A DNA stretch of 51,036 nucleotides from Archaeoglobus sp. UBA234 (GCA_002494625.1 DACH01000021.1:1-51036), one strand, 5' to 3'; positions 24,825 through 34,134 are shown, numbered from the stretch's first letter. The notes: a model not told the origin generated them from the sequence alone. Program-made: numbers and translations.

Positions 24825-27338
24825 TCAGAGATTCTCGAAGTCAAGGTCTTTAAACCTTGTTTTATTTCCTGGATGGTGTCTTAGAAAGTCTCTCACTTTT
24901 TCTGTTTCAAGCCAGCCCTGATCTAGTTTCTTTATCACATTATCGATTTTTACTATCTGTTCCATGATTATTTTTGATGACTCATGCTCAATCGTCTCTG
25001 AAAGCCCGAGAATAATCATCAAGGGATTTCTTATGGCGTCAACTAAATATGCGAAGTACTCTATGTTTTTGTTAATCTGCTCATATGCCTTTTGCCTCTG
25101 AAGGTCCATGTCTATTGTCTTCAACCCGAATACGATATCTCTTGACATTGTTCTCAGAATCTCAACTTCATAATCGTAAAATTCTGTGTTTTTGAAAAGC
25201 ATAATTGTCCCGAAGTTAACTTCATCTGCAAGGGGGAGTATGAACATCCGTTCTTTATCCTTTACAGGACATAAAACCCTGCATTCTGAACAGTCAATTC
25301 GGAATTCTGGGGCGGAAATCAGCATTTCATCCGAGGCTAGGATATCTCTTGCTCTCATGCATCTGAACTCCGAGGCCTCAATTTCTCCGGGAGGTATGTA
25401 GATTCCTTCTCCTGTCTCGAAAATTATACAGCAATTGTAAACTGTGAGGATTTTACATATCTTTTTGAGAAGCCTGGTATAGTCTCTCTCATGAACGATG
25501 GCTTTGTTTACATCACTGACAAGTCCTAAGAGTTTGTTAAGGTTCACCAAATCGGTTATCTCCTTCCCTATCATCATACAGTATCTTCCTTCAGGAAGAT
25601 CAACTGGCACAACTGTGAAGGAGAAATATCCTTTGAATTCATCGATGAAATTCACTTCGGAATTTGATTCAAGAGCCCTCTTTATGAACCTCAATCTGGA
25701 CTCAGCAACCTTTTTCGGAAATAGATCAAAAAGACTCTTTCCCGTGGGGTTCTCACCAAGAGTCTCTTCAAACTCTCTGTTTGAGTCTATGAAGACACCA
25801 TTGCCGTCAAGAATCCCTATCAAAACTGGTGAGTGGTCGAAAACAGCTCTGTATTTCTCCTCAGATCTTTTTAGATCTGTGACATCAATCAAAGTTCCTA
25901 TCACTGCCGGCCTCCCTCCGATTACAGCCCGTGAGCCAAAAACTTCAATGAACTTTGTCTCGCCACTCTTTGTAAGAATCCTGATAGTGTAGTTTATGGA
26001 CTTAGCTTCTCCACTTATTCGTTTTCTAAGATTTTCTGTAACTTCTTCCCTGCTATCCGGGTGGATAAAATCGAGAACTCTCCTTCCGATCATTTCATCA
26101 ACGCTGTAACCCCATATTTCAGCGAGCTTGGGGTTGACGTACTTAAATAAACCATCCTGAATAAAATAAACTCCTGCTACAGATTTCTCTACAAGAGTTC
26201 TGAACTTCTCTTCGCTTTCTCTGAGCATCTTTTCGAATCTTTTTCTCTCGGTTATTTCTCTTCCTATTATCTGTAACAGTGGTTTTTCTCCCTCTATTAA
26301 GCTCCCTGTCACTTCAAACCACAGTTCGGAACCATTTAAATTTATTTTGACCTCCTCTGTACTTATAATATTGTTAAAACCCTCTTCAATTTTATGTTTC
26401 ATGTATTCTGTTATGTCATCGCTCAGAAACTCAAAAATACTCCTTCCTATAATCTCTTCCTTCTTCAGACCTATGATTTCACAGGTTTTCCTGTTGCACC
26501 CCACAATACTGCCTTCTCTGTCAATTAAGATTATGGAATCGCTAACACTGTCCCATAGGTTCCGGTACATTTCTTCTGACCTCTGTAATTTCTTTTCTAA
26601 GTATTTTTTGTCTGTAATGTTCATTACAGCACAGAATCCAGCAGGTCTTCCCATGTAAATTGTGTTTGAGAATGAAAAAATGCCCCATCTTAATTCTCCA
26701 CTTTTTGTGTAAAAGGGGATCTCATAAAGGAATGGCTCAACTACTTCTCTTTTCTGTCTTTTTCTCCCTCTTTCTTTTACAACATCTTTAAAATCTGGAT
26801 GGACCAGATCCCAGAAGTGCATTCTGTATAATTCTTCTCTGCTGTAGCCAGTGATTTTCTCAATAGTAGGATTGACATATACAAAATAATCGTCCTGAAA
26901 AATGAATATTCCAAAAAGAGAGTTCTCGGAGATGAGGCGAAAAGATTCCTCCTTCTCTCTGAGCTTCAGCTCCATAAGTTTTTTCTCTGTGATATCGTGA
27001 GCATTGCCAACAATCATCTGTCCCACAATTGACGGTCTGAGAACGACATACCTTGTCTCCCCATCTTTCCGTCTGATTCTCAATTCTATTTCCGGTGGAG
27101 GTAGAGTTCCACCTAAAGCAAGGGATGTATATTCAACGAGTTTTTCCTTGGCATCTATATCTTCTGGATGTATCAGGTCGAAAGGATTCATTTCAAGCAG
27201 TTCTTCTCTGCTGTAGCCAGTTATATTCTCCATTTCTCTGTTTACGAAAATAAACTTTCCATCTTTGAAAAAGTAGATTCCAGATTTAATTGAGTCTAAG
27301 ATGTCTAAGTTGATAGAGGTGGGTAAGGATGCATTCAT
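24825..27338 (-). CDS. Multi-PAS/GAF sensor protein with degenerate histidine-kinase dimerisation region, no ATPase domain
   Basis: An 837-residue cytoplasmic sensor with no membrane segment. Five PAS domains follow one another (about residues 8-120, 130-245, 255-370, 375-490, 495-600), several with the NREMENITGYSREEL-type core. A GAF-like domain (about 605-755) contains the cysteine cluster CSECRVLC. The end, YLVDAIRNPLMIILGLSE, looks like a histidine-kinase dimerisation helix, but the phosphorylated His is absent and no HATPase domain follows. It probably signals by protein contact or through the neighbouring kinase. A 14-base inverted repeat lies 60 bases upstream. Confidence 0.8.
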   Translation of the reverse strand: MNASLPTSINLDILDSIKSGIYFFKDGKFIFVNREMENITGYSREELLEMNPFDLIHPEDIDAKEKLVEYTSLALGGTLPPPEIELRIRRKDGETRYVVLRPSIVGQMIVGNAHDITEKKLMELKLREKEESFRLISENSLFGIFIFQDDYFVYVNPTIEKITGYSREELYRMHFWDLVHPDFKDVVKERGRKRQKREVVEPFLYEIPFYTKSGELRWGIFSFSNTIYMGRPAGFCAVMNITDKKYLEKKLQRSEEMYRNLWDSVSDSIILIDREGSIVGCNRKTCEIIGLKKEEIIGRSIFEFLSDDITEYMKHKIEEGFNNIISTEEVKINLNGSELWFEVTGSLIEGEKPLLQIIGREITERKRFEKMLRESEEKFRTLVEKSVAGVYFIQDGLFKYVNPKLAEIWGYSVDEMIGRRVLDFIHPDSREEVTENLRKRISGEAKSINYTIRILTKSGETKFIEVFGSRAVIGGRPAVIGTLIDVTDLKRSEEKYRAVFDHSPVLIGILDGNGVFIDSNREFEETLGENPTGKSLFDLFPKKVAESRLRFIKRALESNSEVNFIDEFKGYFSFTVVPVDLPEGRYCMMIGKEITDLVNLNKLLGLVSDVNKAIVHERDYTRLLKKICKILTVYNCCIIFETGEGIYIPPGEIEASEFRCMRARDILASDEMLISAPEFRIDCSECRVLCPVKDKERMFILPLADEVNFGTIMLFKNTEFYDYEVEILRTMSRDIVFGLKTIDMDLQRQKAYEQINKNIEYFAYLVDAIRNPLMIILGLSETIEHESSKIIMEQIVKIDNVIKKLDQGWLETEKVRDFLRHHPGNKTRFKDLDFENL

Positions 27339-27397
27339 TAGCTGAAAGAAACCCCTGAAAATATATAAGTTTGAGTGATATTAGCTGATGATGATGG

Positions 27398-27450
27398 GAG
27401 ATTATATCTGACATATATTCAGAATTTTTAAGAAAATCAGATATAATCTC
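27398..27450. repeat. Perfect 14-base inverted repeat with 25-base spacer
   Basis: GAGATTATATCTGA at 27398-27411 is the exact reverse complement of TCAGATATAATCTC at 27437-27450. It lies in the 262-base gap between the two PAS sensor genes, 60-112 bases upstream of the start at 27338. It may be an operator for a dimeric regulator or, in RNA, a long-loop hairpin acting on the downstream sensor gene. Nothing else was recognised in this gap. Confidence 0.6.
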
Positions 27451-27600
27451 AGATTCAACCAATCTTGTTCGATTTATATTACTTTTCAATCTTGAACAAC
27501 AGTTTACAGTTACTTCTTCTTCTCTCTTACCTTAAGTTTATAAATACTCTAGATAGGTGTGAACAGATTTCTCCTTTTGTGTTTGTTAATGGAATACAGA

Positions 27601-29763
27601 TTATGGAATGTGGGTCTCTTTCAGGGATGTTTTTGTATATTGTGGTCTCTCTTCATGTTTACATTTAATCAAGTCTGAATTAGCAGAAGGAATTCTGATT
27701 ACAAATACTGCTCCCGAGGGAAGATTGTCCTCAACATGAACTTCGCCCCCATATCTTTCCACAACTTTTTTTACTATGAAAAGCCCAAGCCCGGTTCGCC
27801 CGGTGCTACCGTATTTGAATCCCTCTTCGAATATATTCTTCTTGATATCATCAGAAACCCCCTTTCCATTGTCTGCAATTTTTATCTCGCAGTAACCGTT
27901 TGTTTTTTCGATAGAGATTTTGATTCTATCAGCGCCACCGTGGATTATGGCATTTCTGATTATGTTGCTGAAAACGGAGTTTATAGCATCATCTCCCATA
28001 ACGGTACAATCTCCCACAACATTGATTTCTACATTGAATCCTTCAGTGATCCTGTTTAGAATCTCTCTAACGTTTATTGAGTAAAGTTGCCTTTCCTTTA
28101 CAGCATACTCAAGTTCTCTCATTGCTTTTATCAATTCTACGCTCCTCTCAGCAGCCTTATGGGCAATTTCAATCATGCTCTCATTCCCAGTAGCCCTAAA
28201 AACATCAATTGAACCGATAATTGCTGAGAGGTCATTGGATATATCATGACGGAGAATTTTGTTCATCAGAGAAAGCGTATCAACGAGTTCCTCTGCTCTC
28301 CTTTTTGCCTTGATTTCCTCTGTAATATCCACTCCAATACACACAATAATTTTCTGTTTCCCTCTTCTCACAACAGTGTTGCTCCAGAATACTGTTCTCT
28401 CACCATCTTTCGTTTTGACGGGGATTGCACACGATACAGGGTTTCCTTTTTTAACCTCCTCAAACATCCTCCTGGCTTCCTCTCTATGCTCATCAGGGAT
28501 GAAGTCGAACCAGTCTTTCCCCACCATCTCTTCTCTTTTCAAGTCCATAAGTTCCTCACATTTCCTGTTAAGCATCAGAACATTCCCCTGGACATCCAGT
28601 TCAACAATAAGAGAGTTTGCTGTATCGATTATTTTTTCAATAAATTCTTTTTCTTCTTTGAGCCTCTCCTCTAAGTTCTTTCTTTCGGTAATATCCATTA
28701 TTGTACCTGTTATCATCTCGTTCTCCAGCTTGGCACTGACGATTACATCGATTTCTCTGCCTTTTTTTGTAATGAGCTTTGTTTCAAATCCGTAAATACT
28801 GCCTTTCTCAAAGAGAAGTTTCAGAAATCTCTTTCTTTCAGACTTGTTTTTGTAGAACTCCATCGTCTTGGTTGAATAAAGTTCCTCGAGAGAGCACTCT
28901 AATATTTTGGAGAGAGCACTGTTTGCAAGAAGCATGTCTCCATCGACGGTTGCCATATACACCCCTATAAGCGAGTTCTCGACAAGATCCCTGTATTTTT
29001 TCTCTGATTTTCTCAATTCCTCTTCAAGAAGCTTAATCTTTGTAATGTCAAACCAGTTTCCGAGTATGGCAGGTTTACCATTGAACTCAATTCTTGAGAC
29101 TGCCATTAGAACCCATCTTTCTCTACCATCCTTTGTTAGGTATCTCACCTCAGTTACGGGTACCTTCTCACCTGATAGAACCTTCCGGTAGATCTCCCTG
29201 ACTTTCTGTCTGTCTTCCTCAGCCACTATCGAAAATGGTTTCATTTCATATAGCTCTTCTTTTGTGTATCCTGTAGCTATCTCAACAACCCTGTTGACAT
29301 ATCTGTATTTTTCATCCTGAATCAAAAATATGCCTTGGAGCGATTCTTCTGCAAGGGTTTTGAACATATCTTCTGACTGTCTGCATGACATTTCAAGCTC
29401 AGTTTTTTCTGATAAGTCTTTGAAAATGGCCAAGCAGATTTCAACTTCTCCATTCTCAATTTTTGGAATTATGAAACCCTCAGCAGGAATTTTCTCCCTT
29501 TTATCAGAAATGAAGCTAATTCTGAACTTATCAGATTTGCTTTTGTTAATCCCGACTTCTTTTAGCTTTTCCGTGAAGATGGTGTGGTCTTCAGGAGTAA
29601 TAAAGTCGATTTTTTTGTAGTTACCAACAGTTTCTCTGAATTTTCTGTTAGAGTAGATTATGTTCATATCTTTGTCAACAGCGAAAATAAGGTCTTCACT
29701 ATCTTCAACAAAAATCAGAAGAGGTTCCAGCAGATTTTCGACAGACAATGACTCTTTCTCCAC
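27601..29763 (-). CDS. PAS-domain sensor histidine kinase
   Basis: A 720-residue soluble histidine kinase. Four PAS domains cover about residues 8-125, 130-250, 255-370 and 375-490. The phospho-acceptor His is in ILRHDISNDLSAIIG (about residue 510). The HATPase domain has an N box (SVFSNIIRNAIIHGG), G1 (IADNGKGVSDD) and G2 (GRTGLGLFIVKKV). It should autophosphorylate in response to a signal sensed by PAS. No response-regulator gene is adjacent. The following gene (24825-27338) is a related PAS protein without kinase parts, so the two may form one signalling complex. Confidence 0.9.
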   Translation of the reverse strand: MEKESLSVENLLEPLLIFVEDSEDLIFAVDKDMNIIYSNRKFRETVGNYKKIDFITPEDHTIFTEKLKEVGINKSKSDKFRISFISDKREKIPAEGFIIPKIENGEVEICLAIFKDLSEKTELEMSCRQSEDMFKTLAEESLQGIFLIQDEKYRYVNRVVEIATGYTKEELYEMKPFSIVAEEDRQKVREIYRKVLSGEKVPVTEVRYLTKDGRERWVLMAVSRIEFNGKPAILGNWFDITKIKLLEEELRKSEKKYRDLVENSLIGVYMATVDGDMLLANSALSKILECSLEELYSTKTMEFYKNKSERKRFLKLLFEKGSIYGFETKLITKKGREIDVIVSAKLENEMITGTIMDITERKNLEERLKEEKEFIEKIIDTANSLIVELDVQGNVLMLNRKCEELMDLKREEMVGKDWFDFIPDEHREEARRMFEEVKKGNPVSCAIPVKTKDGERTVFWSNTVVRRGKQKIIVCIGVDITEEIKAKRRAEELVDTLSLMNKILRHDISNDLSAIIGSIDVFRATGNESMIEIAHKAAERSVELIKAMRELEYAVKERQLYSINVREILNRITEGFNVEINVVGDCTVMGDDAINSVFSNIIRNAIIHGGADRIKISIEKTNGYCEIKIADNGKGVSDDIKKNIFEEGFKYGSTGRTGLGLFIVKKVVERYGGEVHVEDNLPSGAVFVIRIPSANSDLIKCKHEERPQYTKTSLKETHIP

Positions 29764-29863
29764 ATACCAATTGGGACTACAGTAATTTAATAGTTATTCC
29801 GGAAAACTCATGATGATGAAGTGCGGGAAATAGATTTAAACAACACCATCTCGTTCTGGAAAG

Positions 29864-31057
29864 ATGGAATTCAAAATTAAAAGCACCCTTGACAGGATGA
29901 GAACAGGTGTGGTCAAAACAGATCACGGAAAATTCAGGACTCCAGTGTTCGTACCTGTTGCAACTCTTGCTTCCGTCAGGGGATTGGACAATAGGGATCT
30001 GAAAGAAATTGGGGCTGAGGTTTTACTTGCAAACACATACCACCTCCACCTGAGACCAGGTGATGAGCTTGTAAAAAAGCTTGGTGGAATCCATAAATTC
30101 ATGGGTTTCAATGGTCCGATAATAACGGATTCCGGTGGTTTTCAGGCTTTCTCTCTTGGATTCGGTATGGAGCATGGAGTTGGAAAGATTGCCAACAACA
30201 TTTTTCTCGAGGGGCTTAAAGAAGTGGAATACAGGGGTGAAAAGTGGGCTGCTGTTACTGATAGTGGTGTGAAATTCAAAAATCATATTACAGGGGAGAT
30301 TGTTGAACTCACACCCCGAAAATCGATGGAGATCCAGTCTAATCTTGGTTCGGACATAATATTTGCTTTTGATGAGTGCACATCACCCCTCTCAGACAAA
30401 GAATATACCGCAATAGCCCTTGAAAGGACGCACAGATGGGTGGAGGAGTGCTTGAAATATTATGATAGGGGGCAAGCACTCTTTGGGGTAGTTCAGGGTG
30501 GAGAATATAAAGATCTGAGGATAAAATCTGCCAGATTTATGGCTGAAAAGGACTTCGCTGGCTACGGAATCGGGGGCTCTCTCGGAAAGAGCAAAAAGGA
30601 TATGCACAACATTCTTGAATGGGTAATTCCACTGCTGCCTGAGGATAAGCCGAGGCATCTTCTTGGAATTGGGGCAGTAGAGGATCTTTTCAATTCGGTT
30701 GAGAGGGGTGTGGATATGTTCGACTGTGTTGCTCCCACGAGATGGGCAAGGAGGGGGCACCTTTATGTAAGCCCGGAAGAGGGAGGAAACCCCAAGAACA
30801 AGTTCAGAATACACATCCAGAACTCCCGGTTCAGGGAAGATGAGAATCCAATAGATAAATCGTGTGAGTGTTTCGTTTGCAGCACTTATTCGAGAGCATA
30901 CTTAAGACATCTGTTCGTTGCAAATGAGCTTTCGTATTTCAGACTTGCCTCTTACCACAATGTGTACTTCATACTGAGACTGATGGATAAAATAAGGGAA
31001 TCAATAGAGGAGGGAAGATTTTTTGAACTGAAAAAGGAGTGGCTCGGATATATCTGA
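29864..31057 (+). CDS. tgt: Bacterial-type tRNA-guanine transglycosylase (queuine/preQ1-type TGT homologue)
   Basis: A 397-residue TGT of the bacterial/eukaryotic type, lacking the PUA-linked extension of archaeosine TGT. Asp89 in DSGGFQ, the nucleophile Asp287 in MFDCVAPTR, VVQGG and the zinc site Cys334/Cys336/Cys339/His365 are all present. The base-recognition loop, GGLAVGE in bacteria, reads GGSLGKSK here, and about 25 extra residues follow the FSLG segment. It should exchange guanine for a 7-deazaguanine, classically at tRNA position 34. A GATTTAAAC box about 25 bases upstream implies a leaderless start. A YhhQ-type transporter gene lies 2.3 kb away. Confidence 0.85.
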   Translation: MEFKIKSTLDRMRTGVVKTDHGKFRTPVFVPVATLASVRGLDNRDLKEIGAEVLLANTYHLHLRPGDELVKKLGGIHKFMGFNGPIITDSGGFQAFSLGFGMEHGVGKIANNIFLEGLKEVEYRGEKWAAVTDSGVKFKNHITGEIVELTPRKSMEIQSNLGSDIIFAFDECTSPLSDKEYTAIALERTHRWVEECLKYYDRGQALFGVVQGGEYKDLRIKSARFMAEKDFAGYGIGGSLGKSKKDMHNILEWVIPLLPEDKPRHLLGIGAVEDLFNSVERGVDMFDCVAPTRWARRGHLYVSPEEGGNPKNKFRIHIQNSRFREDENPIDKSCECFVCSTYSRAYLRHLFVANELSYFRLASYHNVYFILRLMDKIRESIEEGRFFELKKEWLGYI

Positions 31058-31140
31058 TCGAGTTGCTCGGTTGCTGATGTGGTTGCCTTTGGTTACTAAG
31101 TGTTGATGTTGCGATTTAACTTGCTATCTAACCAGTCAGT

Positions 31141-32514
31141 TTAGCTAAGTTCAATCCTTAAAAACTGTTTCAGATAGAGGAAATAGGCTAATACCACCCC
31201 CATGGATAGCAATCCTAAACCCGGTTCAACAATGGTTGAAAGGTAGATGTTGTCATAGGGATTTGGTATATACTCTCCCGGAGGATTTCCAAGCATGTAG
31301 AGGTTTATTCCGGTCGAAGCGATGAAATACCCTGCAAGCGTCAGATATCCAGCAATTCTCCCGGCCCTACCGAGATTAACGGGATAAACCATGTAGATGA
31401 CCAGAAGCATCACACCCCATGACAGTAAAAGTATGTGCCAGTGACCTATGTTATAAGCCAACTCTGCCCAGTTCCAGACCTCTGCCCTGAACTCTGGATT
31501 GAAGAAAAGGGGTTTTCTCAGACTCATCGCAACCAAAGCTCCAGGGATAGCCACAGCAATCCACATAACAGCATTACCTGTGATTAATCCGGCTTTTATC
31601 AGGTTCCATTTATCAACCCTGAGGCTCAGTAAAAGCGTTGAGAAGATCAGCAGTAAAGCAGCGGGAGTTATGGCCAGATGAGCTATTCCGCCTATGAACC
31701 ATACTGAATAGGATGCCAGAGCCATAGTAACTTGGGAGGGGATTGCTAAATAAAGCAGGTATCTCGTAAGCTTACCTCCTTTTAAATCTACCAAGGATAG
31801 GGCTATGAAGAAGACTAGGGCTAATGCAATCGCCATCATAGCATGCTCGTGGGCGGTTAAAGCTCTCCAGAATATGTTCTCCTTGGGCAAACTTGGATCG
31901 AATCTACCTTCTATCAGGGCATTTAGAAAGCTGCCTCTGTATTTCATGAAGCTTGCTCCGAGCCAGCCTCCTATGAATGCACCCATTAGCAGAAGAATAC
32001 CTGATACATATATGTTCCAGGCTACCAGATCACTTGGCTTGAATTTACTGAAAGTGAACATTCCTGATACAAACAGGAAAGTCAGGCCAGCTATAAACAA
32101 ACCGTGAAGCATGAAATCCTTTGTTATGTAGCTGTAAGCTATCCCACCAAAAACTGTCAGCAGAGCACCGAGAAGCATTATGTCTGTAAGCAATCGTCTG
32201 TCATTGACATATCTGTGGGTGAACACTAAATAGGAACCGAGGATAAGTACTGCAAAGATGCTGTGATAAACAAATGTTATCCTGCCAAGGAAAGTTTTAC
32301 CTCCATCGGGGTTGATTAAGTCTGCTGCACCAGTCTGATCATTGTATCTGGCTCCCTCAAGCTCTTCGGGCAAGCCTATGGCAGCTCTTACCGATTTGAA
32401 TGGTGGCGATAAAAGCACACCATAGGCTGTTATCAGCACAGCTAATGTGAAGGCAATCAGCATGTATAATCTGTCTCTATCTACAGACGCTGTATCTATC
32501 GCTCTTGTATCCAT
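31141..32514 (-). CDS. Polytopic membrane protein with conserved histidines, possibly heme-copper-oxidase-subunit-I-like
   Basis: A 457-residue protein with about 12 membrane helices. Several helices carry His: VYHSIFAVL, MLHGLFIAG, TAHEHAMMAIAL, IAHLAITP and NIGHWHILLLSWG. The GHWH helix followed by GINLYMLGNPPGEY recalls helices X-XI of heme-copper oxidases (HFHY ... GxNLxxFPxH), but the paired HH copper ligands are not seen, so the assignment is tentative. GAGGGGTGG precedes ATG 32514; the frame also opens at 32535. It is read after the 196-residue membrane protein at 32567, as a probable two-subunit membrane complex. Confidence 0.5.
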   Translation of the reverse strand: MDTRAIDTASVDRDRLYMLIAFTLAVLITAYGVLLSPPFKSVRAAIGLPEELEGARYNDQTGAADLINPDGGKTFLGRITFVYHSIFAVLILGSYLVFTHRYVNDRRLLTDIMLLGALLTVFGGIAYSYITKDFMLHGLFIAGLTFLFVSGMFTFSKFKPSDLVAWNIYVSGILLLMGAFIGGWLGASFMKYRGSFLNALIEGRFDPSLPKENIFWRALTAHEHAMMAIALALVFFIALSLVDLKGGKLTRYLLYLAIPSQVTMALASYSVWFIGGIAHLAITPAALLLIFSTLLLSLRVDKWNLIKAGLITGNAVMWIAVAIPGALVAMSLRKPLFFNPEFRAEVWNWAELAYNIGHWHILLLSWGVMLLVIYMVYPVNLGRAGRIAGYLTLAGYFIASTGINLYMLGNPPGEYIPNPYDNIYLSTIVEPGLGLLSMGVVLAYFLYLKQFLRIELS

Positions 32515-32566
32515 CAGTGTCCACCCCTCTTTCATTCAGTAACTTTAGCAGACTTTTACAGATTCC

Positions 32567-33157
32567 TTACCCGTTTTTTACTGTGTATATTCCAGATGCC
32601 AGCAGAAATGCTGATATGAACAGCAAGGGATGTAAAAGCTGTACAACCAGCTCGAGTGGAAGAATTGGTTTACCAGCTGAAATAGCCGCCAGTGCCATGC
32701 CTCCAACCGCTATTGTAAATCCACCCACAGTAAACAGCAGTATTCCGGCATTTGCCTGTTTTCGAACAAAGTATACTACGGGCAGAAGTATTATAATCAA
32801 CCCTGAGATGCTGTGTAACCCTACTTGAAAAACATTCACGGCAAATGCTGAACCTGCGGGAATCAGTATCAGCATCAGGATTACAAATGCAAGGTAGTGT
32901 TTCCAGTACCTCGATCTGTATGCTACCAAGCCCAGAGCCATGAAAGCCGGGTATATTGAACCAAGATATGGTGTGACGGGAAGTTGGAGGGCGTTAAGAC
33001 CCAGAACGATCAAAGCAATCGATATGATCAAAAATGCCAGACCAGACACAGCCCAGAATACATATGACACTCTGTATGCTACCTCTTTGCTTCTGTAGCT
33101 ATCCAGCGAAATCCCTATCAAAATCAGAGAAGACAGCAATGTAATGAATTCCAGCAT
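32567..33157 (-). CDS. Six-helix membrane protein, partner of the following polytopic protein
   Basis: A 196-residue, very hydrophobic protein with about six membrane helices. Histidines lie in or beside helices (WKHYLAFVIL, VGLHSISGLIIIL, VQLLHPLLFISAF) and could ligate heme b. No known signature was recognised. The gene is 52 bases upstream of the 457-residue membrane protein on the same strand and probably co-transcribed. A TATA-like TTACTTAAT about 25 bases before the ATG suggests a leaderless operon start. The function is unknown; a quinol- or cytochrome-linked role is possible. Confidence 0.5.
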   Translation of the reverse strand: MLEFITLLSSLILIGISLDSYRSKEVAYRVSYVFWAVSGLAFLIISIALIVLGLNALQLPVTPYLGSIYPAFMALGLVAYRSRYWKHYLAFVILMLILIPAGSAFAVNVFQVGLHSISGLIIILLPVVYFVRKQANAGILLFTVGGFTIAVGGMALAAISAGKPILPLELVVQLLHPLLFISAFLLASGIYTVKNG

Positions 33158-33320
33158 ATTCTGATTAAAAGCGGAGGATTAAGTAATACATTATCCCTTA
33201 AATTTTAGGGTTGAACGGGATGATACTAGATTGATCGCAAAGATTTGCACCTATGTGTAATGGTAAGCTGTGAAAATATAATATTTGGGGAGTCCCTGTC
33301 ATACATTCGGATATAGTCGT

Positions 33321-34040
33321 CTAAGTGTATTCTCTGATCTCGATCTCTCTTTTCATTCTCGTGCTGAGATAAACGAAGGGTGTATCCAGGACTGCTACAA
33401 TGAACTTCATAATGTAGGAAGTGACAAAGATCTCCACCACAATATCTGTCGGGAACACCTGTGTCCATCCGACTCCAAACCCGATAAAGGCAATCCATGT
33501 AAAGACCGCGTTATCAATGAGCTGAGATACCATAGTCGATGCATTGTTTCTCAGCCATAGATGTCTGCCTGCAGTTTTCCTCCTCCAGAAATCAAAAGCC
33601 CAGACATCATGAAGCTGGCTGATGAGATATGCAGTTAAGCTTGCAACCGTAATTCTTGGTAACAGACTGAAGATCTGTTCAAGAGCAGGGCTGAGGGTGT
33701 CACTCTCGTCGGGAATGAAGGCAAGGCATATCTGCATTATCACAGTTGTAAAAATCAGTGTGAAAAATCCTATCATCACCGCTCTTTTTGCATCTCTTTT
33801 GCCGTGGTTTTCGCAGAGAATATCGGTGACAAGGAAAGTTGAGCCATAGATTATGTTTCCCATAGCCGTCACGAGTCCAAAAAACTTGATAGTCTTCATT
33901 ACCTGAATGTTCGCTAAGATTATTGCCATGGCTGTCCATGCATAAAGTCCTGTTTTTCCAAAGAATCTGTAAGCCAATGTAATGCCTGCGAAGTTTACGA
34001 TGAGCAGTATGAACCAGAGAATTTCGTTGTAGTATTGCAT
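33321..34040 (-). CDS. yhhQ: YhhQ/VUT-family queuosine-precursor transporter
   Basis: A 239-residue membrane protein with about six helices of the YhhQ family, which imports preQ0/preQ1 or related 7-deazaguanines. Family hallmarks are LANIQVMKTIKFFGLVTAMG, STFLVTDILCENHGKRDAKR, SQLHDVWAFDFWRRKT and RHLWLRNNASTMVSQLIDN. ATG 34040 gives a length close to E. coli YhhQ (about 220); the longer frame would need a TTG at 34103. CTTAATATT lies about 25-30 bases upstream. With the bacterial-type TGT at 29864 it makes a plausible salvage pair. The exact substrate is not known. Confidence 0.85.
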   Translation of the reverse strand: MQYYNEILWFILLIVNFAGITLAYRFFGKTGLYAWTAMAIILANIQVMKTIKFFGLVTAMGNIIYGSTFLVTDILCENHGKRDAKRAVMIGFFTLIFTTVIMQICLAFIPDESDTLSPALEQIFSLLPRITVASLTAYLISQLHDVWAFDFWRRKTAGRHLWLRNNASTMVSQLIDNAVFTWIAFIGFGVGWTQVFPTDIVVEIFVTSYIMKFIVAVLDTPFVYLSTRMKREIEIREYT

Positions 34041-34134
34041 GATATCCCGCTCATTTGCGGCAATATTAAGCTTTTGATTGGCCCATACTATAGCATTTTT
34101 CAAGGAAAAATTTTAATATGTATACACATATTGA

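Noticed and set aside
27385..27415. C/D-box-like sequence (ATGATGA followed by CTGA) as a possible guide RNA
   Set aside because: The second pair of boxes is missing and the stretch is better explained as part of the inverted repeat.
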